This document shows, piece by piece, positions 27,168 to 36,338 of a stretch of 64,000 bases of DNA (the first letter of the stretch is position 1; each line of letters begins with the position of its first letter). This DNA comes from an uncultured Methanomassiliicoccus sp. (lineage in GTDB: Archaea > Thermoplasmatota > Thermoplasmata > Methanomassiliicoccales > Methanomassiliicoccaceae). The stretch is from contig CAJKRY010000003.1 in assembly GCA_905202485.1 (NCBI GenBank), positions 1 to 64,000 of the forward strand, given 5' to 3'. The notes below the pieces were generated by a model, which worked only from the letters and a program-made list of their open reading frames with translations, ran no database searches and was not told the DNA's origin. Position numbers and translations under genes: made by a program.

Positions 27168-27974
27168 GTGGCTCTGATATCATTTACGGTAGATGTCGAC
27201 AGAGATGTTAATCAAGCGATACAGGGAAGCCCGGACGCAGTCTGTCCTGGAGGCTGCACCCGTTTCAGCTCGTCATATGAAGGTTTGAAGATATTTATCG
27301 AGATTTTGAATGAGCTGGGAATTAAAGGCACGTTCTTCATGGAAGGAAGAACAGCGGAAGTCATCGGTGCAGACTGCGACCTGGGAGATTTAATGAAAAG
27401 CCATGAGGCAGGATGCCACGGTTATAACCATGAAGACTTAACAGGAAAAGACAGCGGGGTAATTCTCACCAATGAAGAAATAAAATCTGCGGTAGAGAAG
27501 GGAATTAATGCAGTAAGAGAAGTCTTCAAAAAAGATCCCCGGGGATTCAGAGCTCCTTATCTTCACTACGACGGCCGCATACAAGCAATAATTTCAAATT
27601 TAGGATTTAAATACAGCTCGTCGACCGTGAAGACTGATGATGATTGTGTCTGCTCTGAAGATAAGATTTTGGAAATACCAGTGCTGAAAACTAGAGACTC
27701 AGGCGGCAGATGGATGCAGTCATACCTATGGCCGCTGCATGAAGGAAAGCGTTCTCCTGCAGATTACAAGTATCTTTTATCAAAAGAGGTGCCGCTGCTG
27801 GTTCTTGGAGACCACTCATGGCACATGGTAGAGAATTACTCAGGAATGTTTTCAAAAGAAAAAATAAAACAAAATAAGGAAGAGCTGAGGGACATTCTGT
27901 CCTATGCTCTTGATAAGGAGTTTGAGTTTGTAACACTGGAAGAGTATGCAGAAAAATTCAGCTCAGGCCGATGA
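27168..27974 (+). CDS. Polysaccharide deacetylase-family protein
   Basis: 268 residues starting at a GTG. It has a NodB-type barrel: ISFTVDVDRD at the start (catalytic Asp pair), GTFFMEGRTAEV, the metal-binding His pair in GCHGYNHEDL, RAPYLHYDGRI and a late LVLGDHSWHM. Members remove N- or O-acyl groups from amino sugars or act on related amides. There is no signal peptide, so it is cytoplasmic, which suggests a glycolipid or nucleotide-linked substrate. The last 17 bases overlap the end of the convergent fhs gene. Substrate unknown. Confidence 0.85.
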   Translation: MALISFTVDVDRDVNQAIQGSPDAVCPGGCTRFSSSYEGLKIFIEILNELGIKGTFFMEGRTAEVIGADCDLGDLMKSHEAGCHGYNHEDLTGKDSGVILTNEEIKSAVEKGINAVREVFKKDPRGFRAPYLHYDGRIQAIISNLGFKYSSSTVKTDDDCVCSEDKILEIPVLKTRDSGGRWMQSYLWPLHEGKRSPADYKYLLSKEVPLLVLGDHSWHMVENYSGMFSKEKIKQNKEELRDILSYALDKEFEFVTLEEYAEKFSSGR

Positions 27975-29607
27975 TTTTTCCGTCGTCCGTGTAATCAATG
28001 TGCTTAGCAGCCGGATCAGTAGGCAGACCGGGGATCAGCATGATCGTTCCGCATATGGGGACGATGAAGCCTGCTCCTGCAGACAAAGTGACTTCTCTTA
28101 CTTCCAGCTCCCAGCCTGTCGGAGCTCCTTTGAGTGCTGGATTGTCTGAGATGGATAACTGAGTCTTTGCGACGCAGACCGGCAGATTTCCTTTGCCTGA
28201 CTGCTCTATCGATTTTATGTCTCTTTCAGCAGTTCCTACATATCTGACTCCGGAAGCTCCGTAAATTTCTGTAGCGACTTTTTGGATCTTTTCTTTGATA
28301 GTCAGTGAGTCTTCATAGAGTGTATGAAAATCTGCTTTTCCTTCCTCAAGAACTTTCATCACTGCCTGTGCCAGCTCTTTTCCTCCTTCGCCTCCTTTGG
28401 CAAAGACTTCAGAAATAGCGCAGGGCACTCCCAGTTCTCCGCAGTGTTTTCTTACTGCCTCGATCTCTTCATCTGTATCAATGGAGAAGCGGTTAATGGC
28501 GACTACAGGAGGCACACCAAACTTCTTGATGTTCTCAACGTGCTTGTCCAGATTAGCAAAGCCGCGTTCCAGAGATTCTTCTCCTAACGCATCATGAAGC
28601 TTGATAGCTCTGACGGAAGCGACGACGACTGCGCAGTCGGGGCGGAAACCGGCCTGCCTGCATACTATATCAAAGAACTTCTCAGCTCCCAAATCGGCGG
28701 CGAAGCCTCCTTCAGTCACTAGAACATCTGAGGTCTTCAAGCCGTATTTTGTCGAGATGACGCTGCTGTTGCCGTGAGCGATGTTGGCAAAGGGAAATCC
28801 ATGAATGTATACCGGGTCTCCCTCTAAAGTCTGAACTAAGTTAGGATTGATGGCATCTTTAAGGATCAGCATCATAGCGCCGACGCAGCCTATCTGCTCG
28901 GCAGTTACAGGCTTGCCGTGAATGTCGTAAGCTACGACTATCTCACCTAACCTCTTTCTTAAGTCGGATACTGAATTTGCCAAAGCAAGGATGGCGCTGA
29001 TCTCTGACGCTGATGTAATAATAAAACCGCTTTCCCTCGGGATGCCGCCGGTGCTCTTTCCTCCCAGTCCAACCACGATGTTTCTGAGTTCCCTGCAGTT
29101 TGTATCCATGGTCTTCTTCCATGTCACCCTGGTAGGATCGATCTGCAACTCGTTGCCCTTGGCAAGATGATTTTCCACCATTGCTGAAAGAAGATTGTGA
29201 GCTGCTGATGCTGCATGAACGTCACCAGTGAAATGCAGATTGATGTCCCACATCGGATAGACCTGTGCATAACCGCCGCCGGTGGCCCCTCCTTTGATGC
29301 CGAACACCGGCCCCATGGAAGGTTCTCTGAGGCCTCCAGCCACCTTGACGCCCAAACGTCCCAGCGCTTCAATCAGACCGATGGATGTGACTGTCTTCCC
29401 TTCCCCGGCCTTAGTGGCGGTGATGGCAGTAACCAGAACCAGTTTGCCGTTTGGCCTGCTGTCAAAGCGCTTGAGAACATCCAGAGGAATTTTGGCAGCG
29501 TATTTGCCGTAAAGGTGCAGATCGTCAGGTGTAAAACCAAGTTTAGAAGCCGCAGCCTGTATCGGTTCCATGCACGCTTCGCTTGCAATTTCAACATCAG
29601 TCTTCAT
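27958..29607 (-). CDS. fhs: Formate-tetrahydrofolate ligase
   Basis: 549 residues, the usual FTHFS length. The ATP-binding TKAGEGKT is at about 65-72, followed by the family's GLREPSMGPVFGIKGGATGGG and MDTNCRELRNIVVGLGG, and TEGGFAADLGAEKF. It makes 10-formyl-H4F from formate, H4F and ATP. Products feed PurH in this window and, after reduction, MetF. Most methanogens use H4MPT and lack Fhs, so this gene points to a folate-based one-carbon branch. FolD, the expected link between Fhs and MetF, is not in the window. Confidence 0.97.
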   Translation of the reverse strand: MKTDVEIASEACMEPIQAAASKLGFTPDDLHLYGKYAAKIPLDVLKRFDSRPNGKLVLVTAITATKAGEGKTVTSIGLIEALGRLGVKVAGGLREPSMGPVFGIKGGATGGGYAQVYPMWDINLHFTGDVHAASAAHNLLSAMVENHLAKGNELQIDPTRVTWKKTMDTNCRELRNIVVGLGGKSTGGIPRESGFIITSASEISAILALANSVSDLRKRLGEIVVAYDIHGKPVTAEQIGCVGAMMLILKDAINPNLVQTLEGDPVYIHGFPFANIAHGNSSVISTKYGLKTSDVLVTEGGFAADLGAEKFFDIVCRQAGFRPDCAVVVASVRAIKLHDALGEESLERGFANLDKHVENIKKFGVPPVVAINRFSIDTDEEIEAVRKHCGELGVPCAISEVFAKGGEGGKELAQAVMKVLEEGKADFHTLYEDSLTIKEKIQKVATEIYGASGVRYVGTAERDIKSIEQSGKGNLPVCVAKTQLSISDNPALKGAPTGWELEVREVTLSAGAGFIVPICGTIMLIPGLPTDPAAKHIDYTDDGKIIGLS

Positions 29608-29698
29608 GAAGAATCACTGTATGAGCTGGTGATAGATTACGCATTATTAGAGACTTATTAACGGTCGTAATTTGAAAATGAGCTGAAACTCGAAATAA

Positions 29699-29947
29699 TC
29701 AATCCTTCAGGCTCAGAACGGCATACCCTTCTGCAAGCCCTGTGTAATTTTTCAAGATGTAGGATATCTGCTTTTTCACAGAGCGGCCTGTGTACTCTGT
29801 TCCGTTCCATTCTTTAAGAATAATTTCATCTCCAACAGTAAATCCCCTGTCGTCCTTTCTGAGCTCAAAACGCTTGGTGCCGTCTGCAACAGCTTCAAAA
29901 TATTCCGGCAGAATTTTCAATTCATGAATCATCATCAGTCCGTCCAC
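29699..29947 (-). CDS. ASCH-like DUF3850 protein
   Basis: 82 residues from a GTG at 29947, or 77-78 from ATGs at 29935 or 29932. The domain MIHELKILPEYFEAVADG, then RFELRKDDRGFTVGDEI and LKEWNGTEYTGR, is the DUF3850 pattern, an ASCH-like beta barrel thought to bind RNA or modified nucleotides. DUF3850 is common in phages and mobile elements. A TATA-like TTTATATC about 25 bases before the GTG would favour a leaderless start there, while the family domain begins at the ATG. No neighbour gives a functional clue. Confidence 0.75.
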   Translation of the reverse strand: MDGLMMIHELKILPEYFEAVADGTKRFELRKDDRGFTVGDEIILKEWNGTEYTGRSVKKQISYILKNYTGLAEGYAVLSLKD

Positions 29948-30040
29948 ATAATGTATACATCAAGATTGATATAAATTCACAGTAAATAGAGTGCCAAAGT
30001 TGATATTGCGCATCTGCATGGAGTATTGAGGGAAAATTGA

Positions 30041-30298
30041 ATGGGCGGATCACAGATTATTTTCGCTGTTGCAACCTGCATGGTAGTCATTGTCATCGCT
30101 GCGGCTTCATACTGGTATTTCAAATTTTACAAAATAGAAAGTTTCGTATGCCCGAAATGCGGCTGCGAGTTTAAGCCGAACGCCGGTAGAATGCTTCTGT
30201 CAAATGATAATTCAGAAACTAAAGTAGTCAAATGTCCGAAATGCGGCTGCAAAGAACGCATGCAGCCTGTAAAGGCTGACAACAGTCCTAAGAACTGA
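30041..30298 (+). CDS. Small membrane-anchored zinc-ribbon protein
   Basis: 85 residues. One N-terminal membrane helix (IIFAVATCMVVIVIAAASYWY, about 6-26) is followed by a zinc ribbon with two CPKCGC knuckles at about 41-46 and 67-72. The short spacing of the pairs suggests one zinc site. Such anchored ribbons are usually accessory proteins of unknown role. The gene has its own stop and a strong terminator. Confidence 0.7.
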   Translation: MGGSQIIFAVATCMVVIVIAAASYWYFKFYKIESFVCPKCGCEFKPNAGRMLLSNDNSETKVVKCPKCGCKERMQPVKADNSPKN

Positions 30299-30314
30299 AG
30301 GATTTTACAACAGA

Positions 30315-30348
30315 TGACGGTCTGCAATACATCAGTTGCAGGCCGTCA
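30315..30348 (+). terminator. Strong hairpin after the zinc-ribbon gene
   Basis: TGACGGTCTGCAA (30315-30327) pairs with TTGCAGGCCGTCA (30336-30348) over 13 positions with one G-T wobble, around an eight-base loop. It follows the stop by 16 bases and separates this gene from the three-gene cassette. The downstream T-run is weak. Confidence 0.6.
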
Positions 30349-30407
30349 GAATAATTCACTAGTCTGAGAAAAATAGACTCGAAGAAGTTGAACACAGCCA
30401 GTCATAA

Positions 30408-30428
30408 AAAAATAAAAATATTAATATC
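30408..30428 (+). promoter_or_regulatory. Promoter of the three-gene cassette
   Basis: An A/T stretch with TATTAATATC ends about 22 bases before the GTG at 30449, the distance expected for a leaderless transcript. No ribosome binding site precedes the GTG, which agrees. Confidence 0.5.
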
Positions 30429-30448
30429 AATTAACGGTATATACCTTT

Positions 30449-33400
30449 GTGACAAACGGCCCTGATGGTCCCTCCGTCGCATTACAGGTCTCTGGCACGA
30501 TTATGGGAATTCATATGACTGCCCAGATTGAAAAAAGACTGGACAGCACAGCACTGTCTTGTGCCTGCAGTCTGACTGAAAATGACCTCCTCAAGATTCT
30601 CTCAAACTTATCACTGGATTGGGAGAAGGAGTTTCGAGAGTCTCCGCTGTATCCCCTAGTTAAAGACTTGAAACTTGAAACAGCACTGATATATGACAGC
30701 CGGGGAAATCTTGCAACTGTCGGCCATGTCATATCAAGTAAAGAATCAGCTGCCCTGGGAATTCTAAAAAACGGGGGAAATCTCCTCCTGCTGCTGTCAT
30801 TTACAGATCAAAGTCTGAATGATATGTTGTGTGCTAATGATCCATTTACCGATTTTATAGCCAAGGTCATAGAAGTTGCCGGTGCTATGAACCTCTGCAT
30901 CGGTTTCAAAAAAGGAACAGTAGCATCATTTTCAGATGCAGGCAGCAGATTTTCAAAGATAGAAAAAGCGGTGTTTGATAAAAGTGTGTTTGAAAAGGTA
31001 GCTCTTCCTGACAGAAAAGAGTTAGACAGACAGACCATAATAGTTTCAGGGAAAGCAGTTCTTGAATCAAGTTCTCTAGAATTTCTGCGCAGTCTGGGAA
31101 GAATCGTGCCCAGCGGTTCTGCAGTTTCACTTACCGCCGGCTACGGATCCCCGTCATTTATTCTCATACGAATAACAAAAGGTTCCGAGACACTTGAAAT
31201 AATGAATGACTGCCTGAGCTTCAGGTATCTGGACTGTTCCCTGCAGCTCGGATCCCCGATACTTATAGATGTCAAAGGAATGCTGGATTTCGACATTAAC
31301 GGACAGGCTTCAACATTTATTGTAGACTGCAAAGCATCTGCATCAAGCTTCGGAATATCCGCTGAATACGGAGGAGCTCCGATACCTTTTGGAGATTTGT
31401 TTTCACTAAGTCAGATCGGCCTCTCGATAGGAGAAGCAAAGGGCCTGCTGACTTTCGGAATCTGGGGAATTGTGAGGCTTCAGAAGATAGATTTATTTGC
31501 TCTTTTCTTTGCTCAGGTCGGAGGCGGAGCCTTAAGAATCCTGGCAATGGGGCTTGCATTGAACAGGCTCAGCATATCATCATTGATCCAGTCTCTCATG
31601 CGTGTGACCCTGCCGGGAGCAGATTATTTCGACTTCATAAAACTAGAACCTTTTCCTCTTGAATCTACGACGATGGAAACTAATGTATTCTCAGATCTTT
31701 CCAGGGAAGGTCTGAATAAGATCGCAGAGGTGTTCAATAAAGCGTGCAGCGGCAAGCTGGGAGGGAGAGTTTCCAGTCCGGCAAAGGGCGATTCCATAAT
31801 TATAAGGGCAGACGGCAGCGACGGCTGGATTCTGACTGATGAAATAAATGTCAGGCATTATTCTATAACCAAAAGTGGAAAAATCTCCCTGTCTCCTCAA
31901 TTTTATTACTGTACAGAAGCGAATCTGTCAGCAGGCAGTTATAATCTGTACAAAGGAATGTTTGTATGCGCATCAATCGAGATTCTGAAACAGAGAATCA
32001 ATATTTACGGAGAAGTCGATGATAAGAACGGCTTCGAAGCTTTGGTAATGGTTGCTCCCATCAGGAACTCCTGGATCAAGCTTACAAAATCCAATAAAAA
32101 CTGTGCACTGATGGAAACTAGACCCAACAGCATTGTGGAACAATACCTCCATGACGGGGACGGCCCGGTATTTTATCTTTGTTTGAAGAAAAATAATTAC
32201 AGAATGTATCTTGATGCCTCTCTGGAGATTACATTTCCACCCTTGAAGGCTGCTGCATACCTGTCGTTCGAGTCAGGATCGTTTTACTTATATGCGCAAA
32301 TCAAATTTTTCCTGATAGAGGCGCGTTTGATGCTCTCGGCATCATACAGCGATTTCAACAATTCTTCATTCTTCTTCAAAATAACACTTGATTTCTCATT
32401 CTTTCAGGATATCGCTCAAACAGTAATAAACATCGTAAGGGATTTTGTTGCCAAAGCTCAAGCCAAAATCACTGATATTCAAAACAAACTGACATATGCT
32501 CAGCAGCAGGTGCTGGGTTTACAGTATCAGATTGATAACGTTAACAGAAAAATTGATTCATATGCCTATGAACTGGCACATCTCAAATGGTATCTGTTCT
32601 GGAAAGCGCCATACTACATCTGCGTACTGGGAGTTTTGGAAGTTGAGAAGGCTGGCATATATATTGCCATGGGTGTCGCCTATGCTGCTCTGGAAATAGC
32701 TAAGTTAGCATTAGAAGCAGTAAAACAGGTTACCGGAGCGGTGGGCTGGCTCGTAGAGAAATTAGTAGAGGCTGTGTCATCAATATTTTATCTTAAAGAA
32801 ATTTCAATAACGCTTGATGCTAAAGCAAGCCAGAGTATGAGCGCTGCCCTGAGTGCCTGTTTCACGCTCTTTGGGAAGGACCATGCTATAAACACTTCAG
32901 CATCCCTCTCAGGTAACGTCAGCAGCGGCATACACAGCAGCGTATCAAATAATGTCACCAGCAGAACACGGTCTGAACTGAACAATATGGAGAAGATGGA
33001 TGCCGTTGCCTGCATAGATACGGCCTTGAAAGATTATATTGAACAAAGCGACTTTCCCTACACAGACTGCGACGAATACCGCCAGTGCATTTCAGACGGT
33101 CTTGAATTTGTATCTAAGTCTGCTAGTACATACGGAGCATTGGGGGCATTTTACAAACACATTTATGGGTATGATGACGACCTCGGAGAAAGCAGAACCG
33201 GGCAGATTGTCAACAAACTGAACAATGCTCGTTCCCAGTGGATGGGAAACTTCGAAATACTGCTCGATGTAGACTGTGAATCTCTGATTCAAGAAGTAAG
33301 GAAAGAGACGCAGGCAAACGGTATGCAGGATAACTGCTCTGAAGATCATCTTACATTATTAGAAGAGAAAGGAAAAAAGCTCAGGAATTTTCAAGAGTAT

Positions 33401-33808
33401 CTGCTAGAACAGAGAGATGTCATTTCCAAAATGGATGAAACTTTCCAAGAATCGGCTAGATCTGTTCAGGACAGTATATTTAGCGCTCTTCCGGAACAAG
33501 ACTTCAGCGACGACTCAGAAGATTTAGGAGAACGGTACTACGAAAGCGTCTTCAATATTTGTTCTGATTTTGCATTAAATGACGAAAATGCACCAGACAG
33601 CCCTTTGGACGGATTTGAATTAGATGATAAAGAGACTTATTTCATAAACCCAGCAAATGAGCCGATTATCAATGTCATGTTCCTAAAAGTCTGCGAGAAT
33701 TCAGAGTCTCCGCGCCTGCGGAACATGAAATCTAAGGTTCAAGAGAACCTTGAAAACAAACAAAAACTGAAGAATTATAAAGTGAGAATTCCGATACTGG
33801 ATGAATAA
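30449..33808 (+). CDS. Unrecognised 1119-residue protein, first gene of a three-gene cassette
   Basis: 1119 residues. I do not recognise a family with confidence. The first 650 residues are beta-rich without catalytic motifs, with repeated units of an amphipathic helix followed by strands (for example LKILSNLSLDWEKEF and LKLETALIYDSRGNLA). Residues about 667-712 form a likely coiled coil (AKAQAKITDIQNKL on), followed to about 783 by long hydrophobic helices (AGIYIAMGVAYAALEIAKLA). The rest is acidic and helical. There is no signal peptide. The plan of beta modules plus a coiled coil loosely recalls very large DUF6603-type proteins, from memory only. The 180-residue protein that follows shares the look of its N terminus. 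Confidence 0.6.
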   Translation: MTNGPDGPSVALQVSGTIMGIHMTAQIEKRLDSTALSCACSLTENDLLKILSNLSLDWEKEFRESPLYPLVKDLKLETALIYDSRGNLATVGHVISSKESAALGILKNGGNLLLLLSFTDQSLNDMLCANDPFTDFIAKVIEVAGAMNLCIGFKKGTVASFSDAGSRFSKIEKAVFDKSVFEKVALPDRKELDRQTIIVSGKAVLESSSLEFLRSLGRIVPSGSAVSLTAGYGSPSFILIRITKGSETLEIMNDCLSFRYLDCSLQLGSPILIDVKGMLDFDINGQASTFIVDCKASASSFGISAEYGGAPIPFGDLFSLSQIGLSIGEAKGLLTFGIWGIVRLQKIDLFALFFAQVGGGALRILAMGLALNRLSISSLIQSLMRVTLPGADYFDFIKLEPFPLESTTMETNVFSDLSREGLNKIAEVFNKACSGKLGGRVSSPAKGDSIIIRADGSDGWILTDEINVRHYSITKSGKISLSPQFYYCTEANLSAGSYNLYKGMFVCASIEILKQRINIYGEVDDKNGFEALVMVAPIRNSWIKLTKSNKNCALMETRPNSIVEQYLHDGDGPVFYLCLKKNNYRMYLDASLEITFPPLKAAAYLSFESGSFYLYAQIKFFLIEARLMLSASYSDFNNSSFFFKITLDFSFFQDIAQTVINIVRDFVAKAQAKITDIQNKLTYAQQQVLGLQYQIDNVNRKIDSYAYELAHLKWYLFWKAPYYICVLGVLEVEKAGIYIAMGVAYAALEIAKLALEAVKQVTGAVGWLVEKLVEAVSSIFYLKEISITLDAKASQSMSAALSACFTLFGKDHAINTSASLSGNVSSGIHSSVSNNVTSRTRSELNNMEKMDAVACIDTALKDYIEQSDFPYTDCDEYRQCISDGLEFVSKSASTYGALGAFYKHIYGYDDDLGESRTGQIVNKLNNARSQWMGNFEILLDVDCESLIQEVRKETQANGMQDNCSEDHLTLLEEKGKKLRNFQEYLLEQRDVISKMDETFQESARSVQDSIFSALPEQDFSDDSEDLGERYYESVFNICSDFALNDENAPDSPLDGFELDDKETYFINPANEPIINVMFLKVCENSESPRLRNMKSKVQENLENKQKLKNYKVRIPILDE

Positions 33809-33826
33809 AGTTAAAAGGGTGAAAAA

Positions 33827-34369
33827 ATGGCAGATGAGTTGGTAAGTCAGCAATATGAAGATCTTGCAGATGATGCTGCATCTACACAGATGAGCATAGC
33901 CATAGGATTCAAATTTTTGAATGTTTCATTATGTGGAATTCTGGAATCTCATGCAGACGACAGTAAAGAGCTGCTGATTATGCCGTCTATGAATTATAAT
34001 GCAGAGCCATTTACATTAGTAGATCTGGTGGATGGATTCAACTCATTCCTGAAAGGCATAACCGGCACAGAAAACTGGTTCACTGCAGATGGTATACTTA
34101 ATAGTTTAAAAAGATTCTTAAATGAAATAAATTTGGACGCATTAAGCATCTCAATTCAGCAGGTTTTTTTACACGTTAAAAAGCCAAAAAACGGTGAGTC
34201 TACAACAGAATATGCATTCAGCCTTAAAATATCAAAAGATTCAAATGCAACTCCAAAGGAGTTTACATTTGCATCCATAGACAGTTTGACATTTGGTATT
34301 TGGAATACTGACAATGTCCGCATTCTTTCAAACATGGGCTTGTTGTCAATTGCACAATTGCTGGAGTGA
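33827..34369 (+). CDS. Unrecognised 180-residue protein, second gene of the cassette
   Basis: 180 residues with no membrane helix, signal or catalytic motif. A strand-rich start (IAIGFKFLNVSLCGILES) leads to FTLVDLVDGFNSFLKG, then LNSLKRFLNEINLDALSISI and YAFSLKI, the same helix-then-strand plan as the first module of the 1119-residue protein. They may be related and could assemble together. GGTG lies shortly before the ATG, 18 bases after the upstream stop. Its TGA overlaps the ATG of the next gene (TGATG), so expression is coupled. Confidence 0.6.
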   Translation: MADELVSQQYEDLADDAASTQMSIAIGFKFLNVSLCGILESHADDSKELLIMPSMNYNAEPFTLVDLVDGFNSFLKGITGTENWFTADGILNSLKRFLNEINLDALSISIQQVFLHVKKPKNGESTTEYAFSLKISKDSNATPKEFTFASIDSLTFGIWNTDNVRILSNMGLLSIAQLLE

Positions 34370-36270
34370 TGCGAACTATGGACGAGGGGAGATTAATCAG
34401 CATTGCGTCTAAAATTGGATGTACAATCATAAACGGATTAATTGCAATTCCCTCAGATCAAAGATATTTAGAAGATTTTAAAAGTATTAGAATAATATAT
34501 AAATTAAATAAAAAATGGAGTGAGATATCGGCCGAGATAGATGCAGATATCAATGCGGATTACACATCAATACTAAATCAAATATGCTGCGATAGAAAAA
34601 ATACCTTAAACTGTCCTAAGTTAAATTCATTTGCCATTCCAATTGGATGTGCATCCTGTCCAGCATATGATTATGACTACAAGGCATTGAAAGATCGTAT
34701 AATATCAGGCATTAAAAAACATCTTGAAGACTGTATTGTTAAGATACGGCACAGATGTTTTTATCGTTTCTACCCCGTAGGACAAGGATTGATGTGCGGG
34801 ATATACACGTGCAGATATCAATATAAGAATGTAGATATTGATATGGACATAAGTTCAAATGGATTCGGCAGCACGTATGACATAGTTGACGGTCATCTTA
34901 CAATCTACGACTGCGGAAGCACAATAAGCTTGAATTTTCCAGAAGACATGGGAAATATTATTTTTCAAATGCTCAAAGATGACTGCGAGCGGTTTAAAGT
35001 GTGCAGAGAGACAGAAAAATATGTGATAGACCAAATGATTGTTTCTCATTTTGACTGCGATCATATTAATGGAATTAACAGATTAACTGAAGAGCATATA
35101 ATTAAGAATTTTATTTATCCCTTTTCAAGTAAATTAGATATGATCAGTATGTTCTTTAAACATCTTGATGCCCTTACAGAGTTCGAGAAATTATTCGCAC
35201 CGAAAGAATACCTGATATCAAATTTGAATGCTAAAAATATAATTGAAGTTCATTCTGGAAATAATCTAGATCATGGAACCATGCCATTTATAAAAGATAA
35301 TACAGAAATAGAAGGCATTGCTGGATCATTGATTTATGATCAGATAGATGAGATAAATAATAGTAAGGGACCGAAATTTTATACCGCATATCTGCCAGAC
35401 GGGATGAGTGCTGAAGACAGCATATCTGCTACCCACAAAGATGAAATATGGATGCAGCAGCTAATTTTCTGTCTGCCTTCTGGAAAGACTTATGAAAATG
35501 TGTATGAAACTATTAAAAAAGAGTTTATAAAAATAGGAATAAATCTAGAGACAGAAACGCCGGAAACAATACGCACTCTGATTATGGGTAAATTAAAGAC
35601 TAAAGAAGGCCATGGAGAAATTGCACAGATATTCAGAAGCTTAGGATACAAAGCAGATTCAGATACCAATGCCTCATCACTGTGCTTTTATTTTGGTCCC
35701 AGAACGCCAGGAAATGTATTGAATGATGACTACAGAATTGGTGCAATCAACATAAATGGCCATTGGATTAAAGAAATCCAAAAAAGTCTGCATCAAAGAG
35801 GGTTGCTTTTAACAGGCGACAGTGTTTTGGATTATGCAGAAGGCGTCTTAAAGATGTCTCATGCTCAAACATTAGTTAATGAAATGAACGAAAGCGGAGC
35901 GAGGCCCGGAGCGATTTTACTTCCTCATCACGGTTCAGAACATAACATCAGTGCAGACTCATTTAATATCCTGCATAAAGGCACTAATGCCAAAAACTGG
36001 GTAGTCAGTTTTGGAATAAATTATAAGTTCGGCCATCCTCACAACGGACCCTGCGTGCTGTTCGGATGTCATATACTTCCAGTAATTCAAAAAGAAGAAA
36101 CCGGCATAAGTGATGTAGAAAAACGTTTTAAGCCCATGAATGAAAACTTAGTCTATGTCACAGTTCCAGGCCCCCAGTTTCCATTCGGCAGCCGGTGTAT
36201 AAATGATGTGACACTCTTTCACTGCAATGATCAATGCTGTGTTCTTTTAGAGTGTTATAGCTCATTGTGA
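34369..36270 (+). CDS. ComEC-type metallo-beta-lactamase-fold protein, third gene of the cassette
   Basis: 633 residues from the ATG overlapping the upstream TGA. It carries all the landmarks of the ComEC/Rec2-type MBL domain: VGQG (about 137), IYDCGS (about 178), the metal motif SHFDCDH (about 226-232, with Asp in the second His place as in ComEC), LTGDS (about 481), PHHGSEHN (about 518) and GHPH (about 554). There are no membrane helices, so it is not a ComEC channel. A 240-residue insert separates the metal motif from TGDS. The N-terminal 125 residues are a separate part with cysteines (CASCPAYDYDY). Likely a metal-dependent phosphodiesterase or nuclease; target unknown. Confidence 0.75.
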   Translation: MRTMDEGRLISIASKIGCTIINGLIAIPSDQRYLEDFKSIRIIYKLNKKWSEISAEIDADINADYTSILNQICCDRKNTLNCPKLNSFAIPIGCASCPAYDYDYKALKDRIISGIKKHLEDCIVKIRHRCFYRFYPVGQGLMCGIYTCRYQYKNVDIDMDISSNGFGSTYDIVDGHLTIYDCGSTISLNFPEDMGNIIFQMLKDDCERFKVCRETEKYVIDQMIVSHFDCDHINGINRLTEEHIIKNFIYPFSSKLDMISMFFKHLDALTEFEKLFAPKEYLISNLNAKNIIEVHSGNNLDHGTMPFIKDNTEIEGIAGSLIYDQIDEINNSKGPKFYTAYLPDGMSAEDSISATHKDEIWMQQLIFCLPSGKTYENVYETIKKEFIKIGINLETETPETIRTLIMGKLKTKEGHGEIAQIFRSLGYKADSDTNASSLCFYFGPRTPGNVLNDDYRIGAININGHWIKEIQKSLHQRGLLLTGDSVLDYAEGVLKMSHAQTLVNEMNESGARPGAILLPHHGSEHNISADSFNILHKGTNAKNWVVSFGINYKFGHPHNGPCVLFGCHILPVIQKEETGISDVEKRFKPMNENLVYVTVPGPQFPFGSRCINDVTLFHCNDQCCVLLECYSSL

Positions 36271-36338
36271 TATGATTAGAAGGCCCAATTTTTCCTCTAG
36301 AAACGTTAAAATACACTCATGCCCTCGAAAGATGCGAG

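Noticed and set aside
34369..36270. Competence protein ComEC
   Set aside because: Only the MBL domain motifs are present; there are no membrane helices or competence domain.
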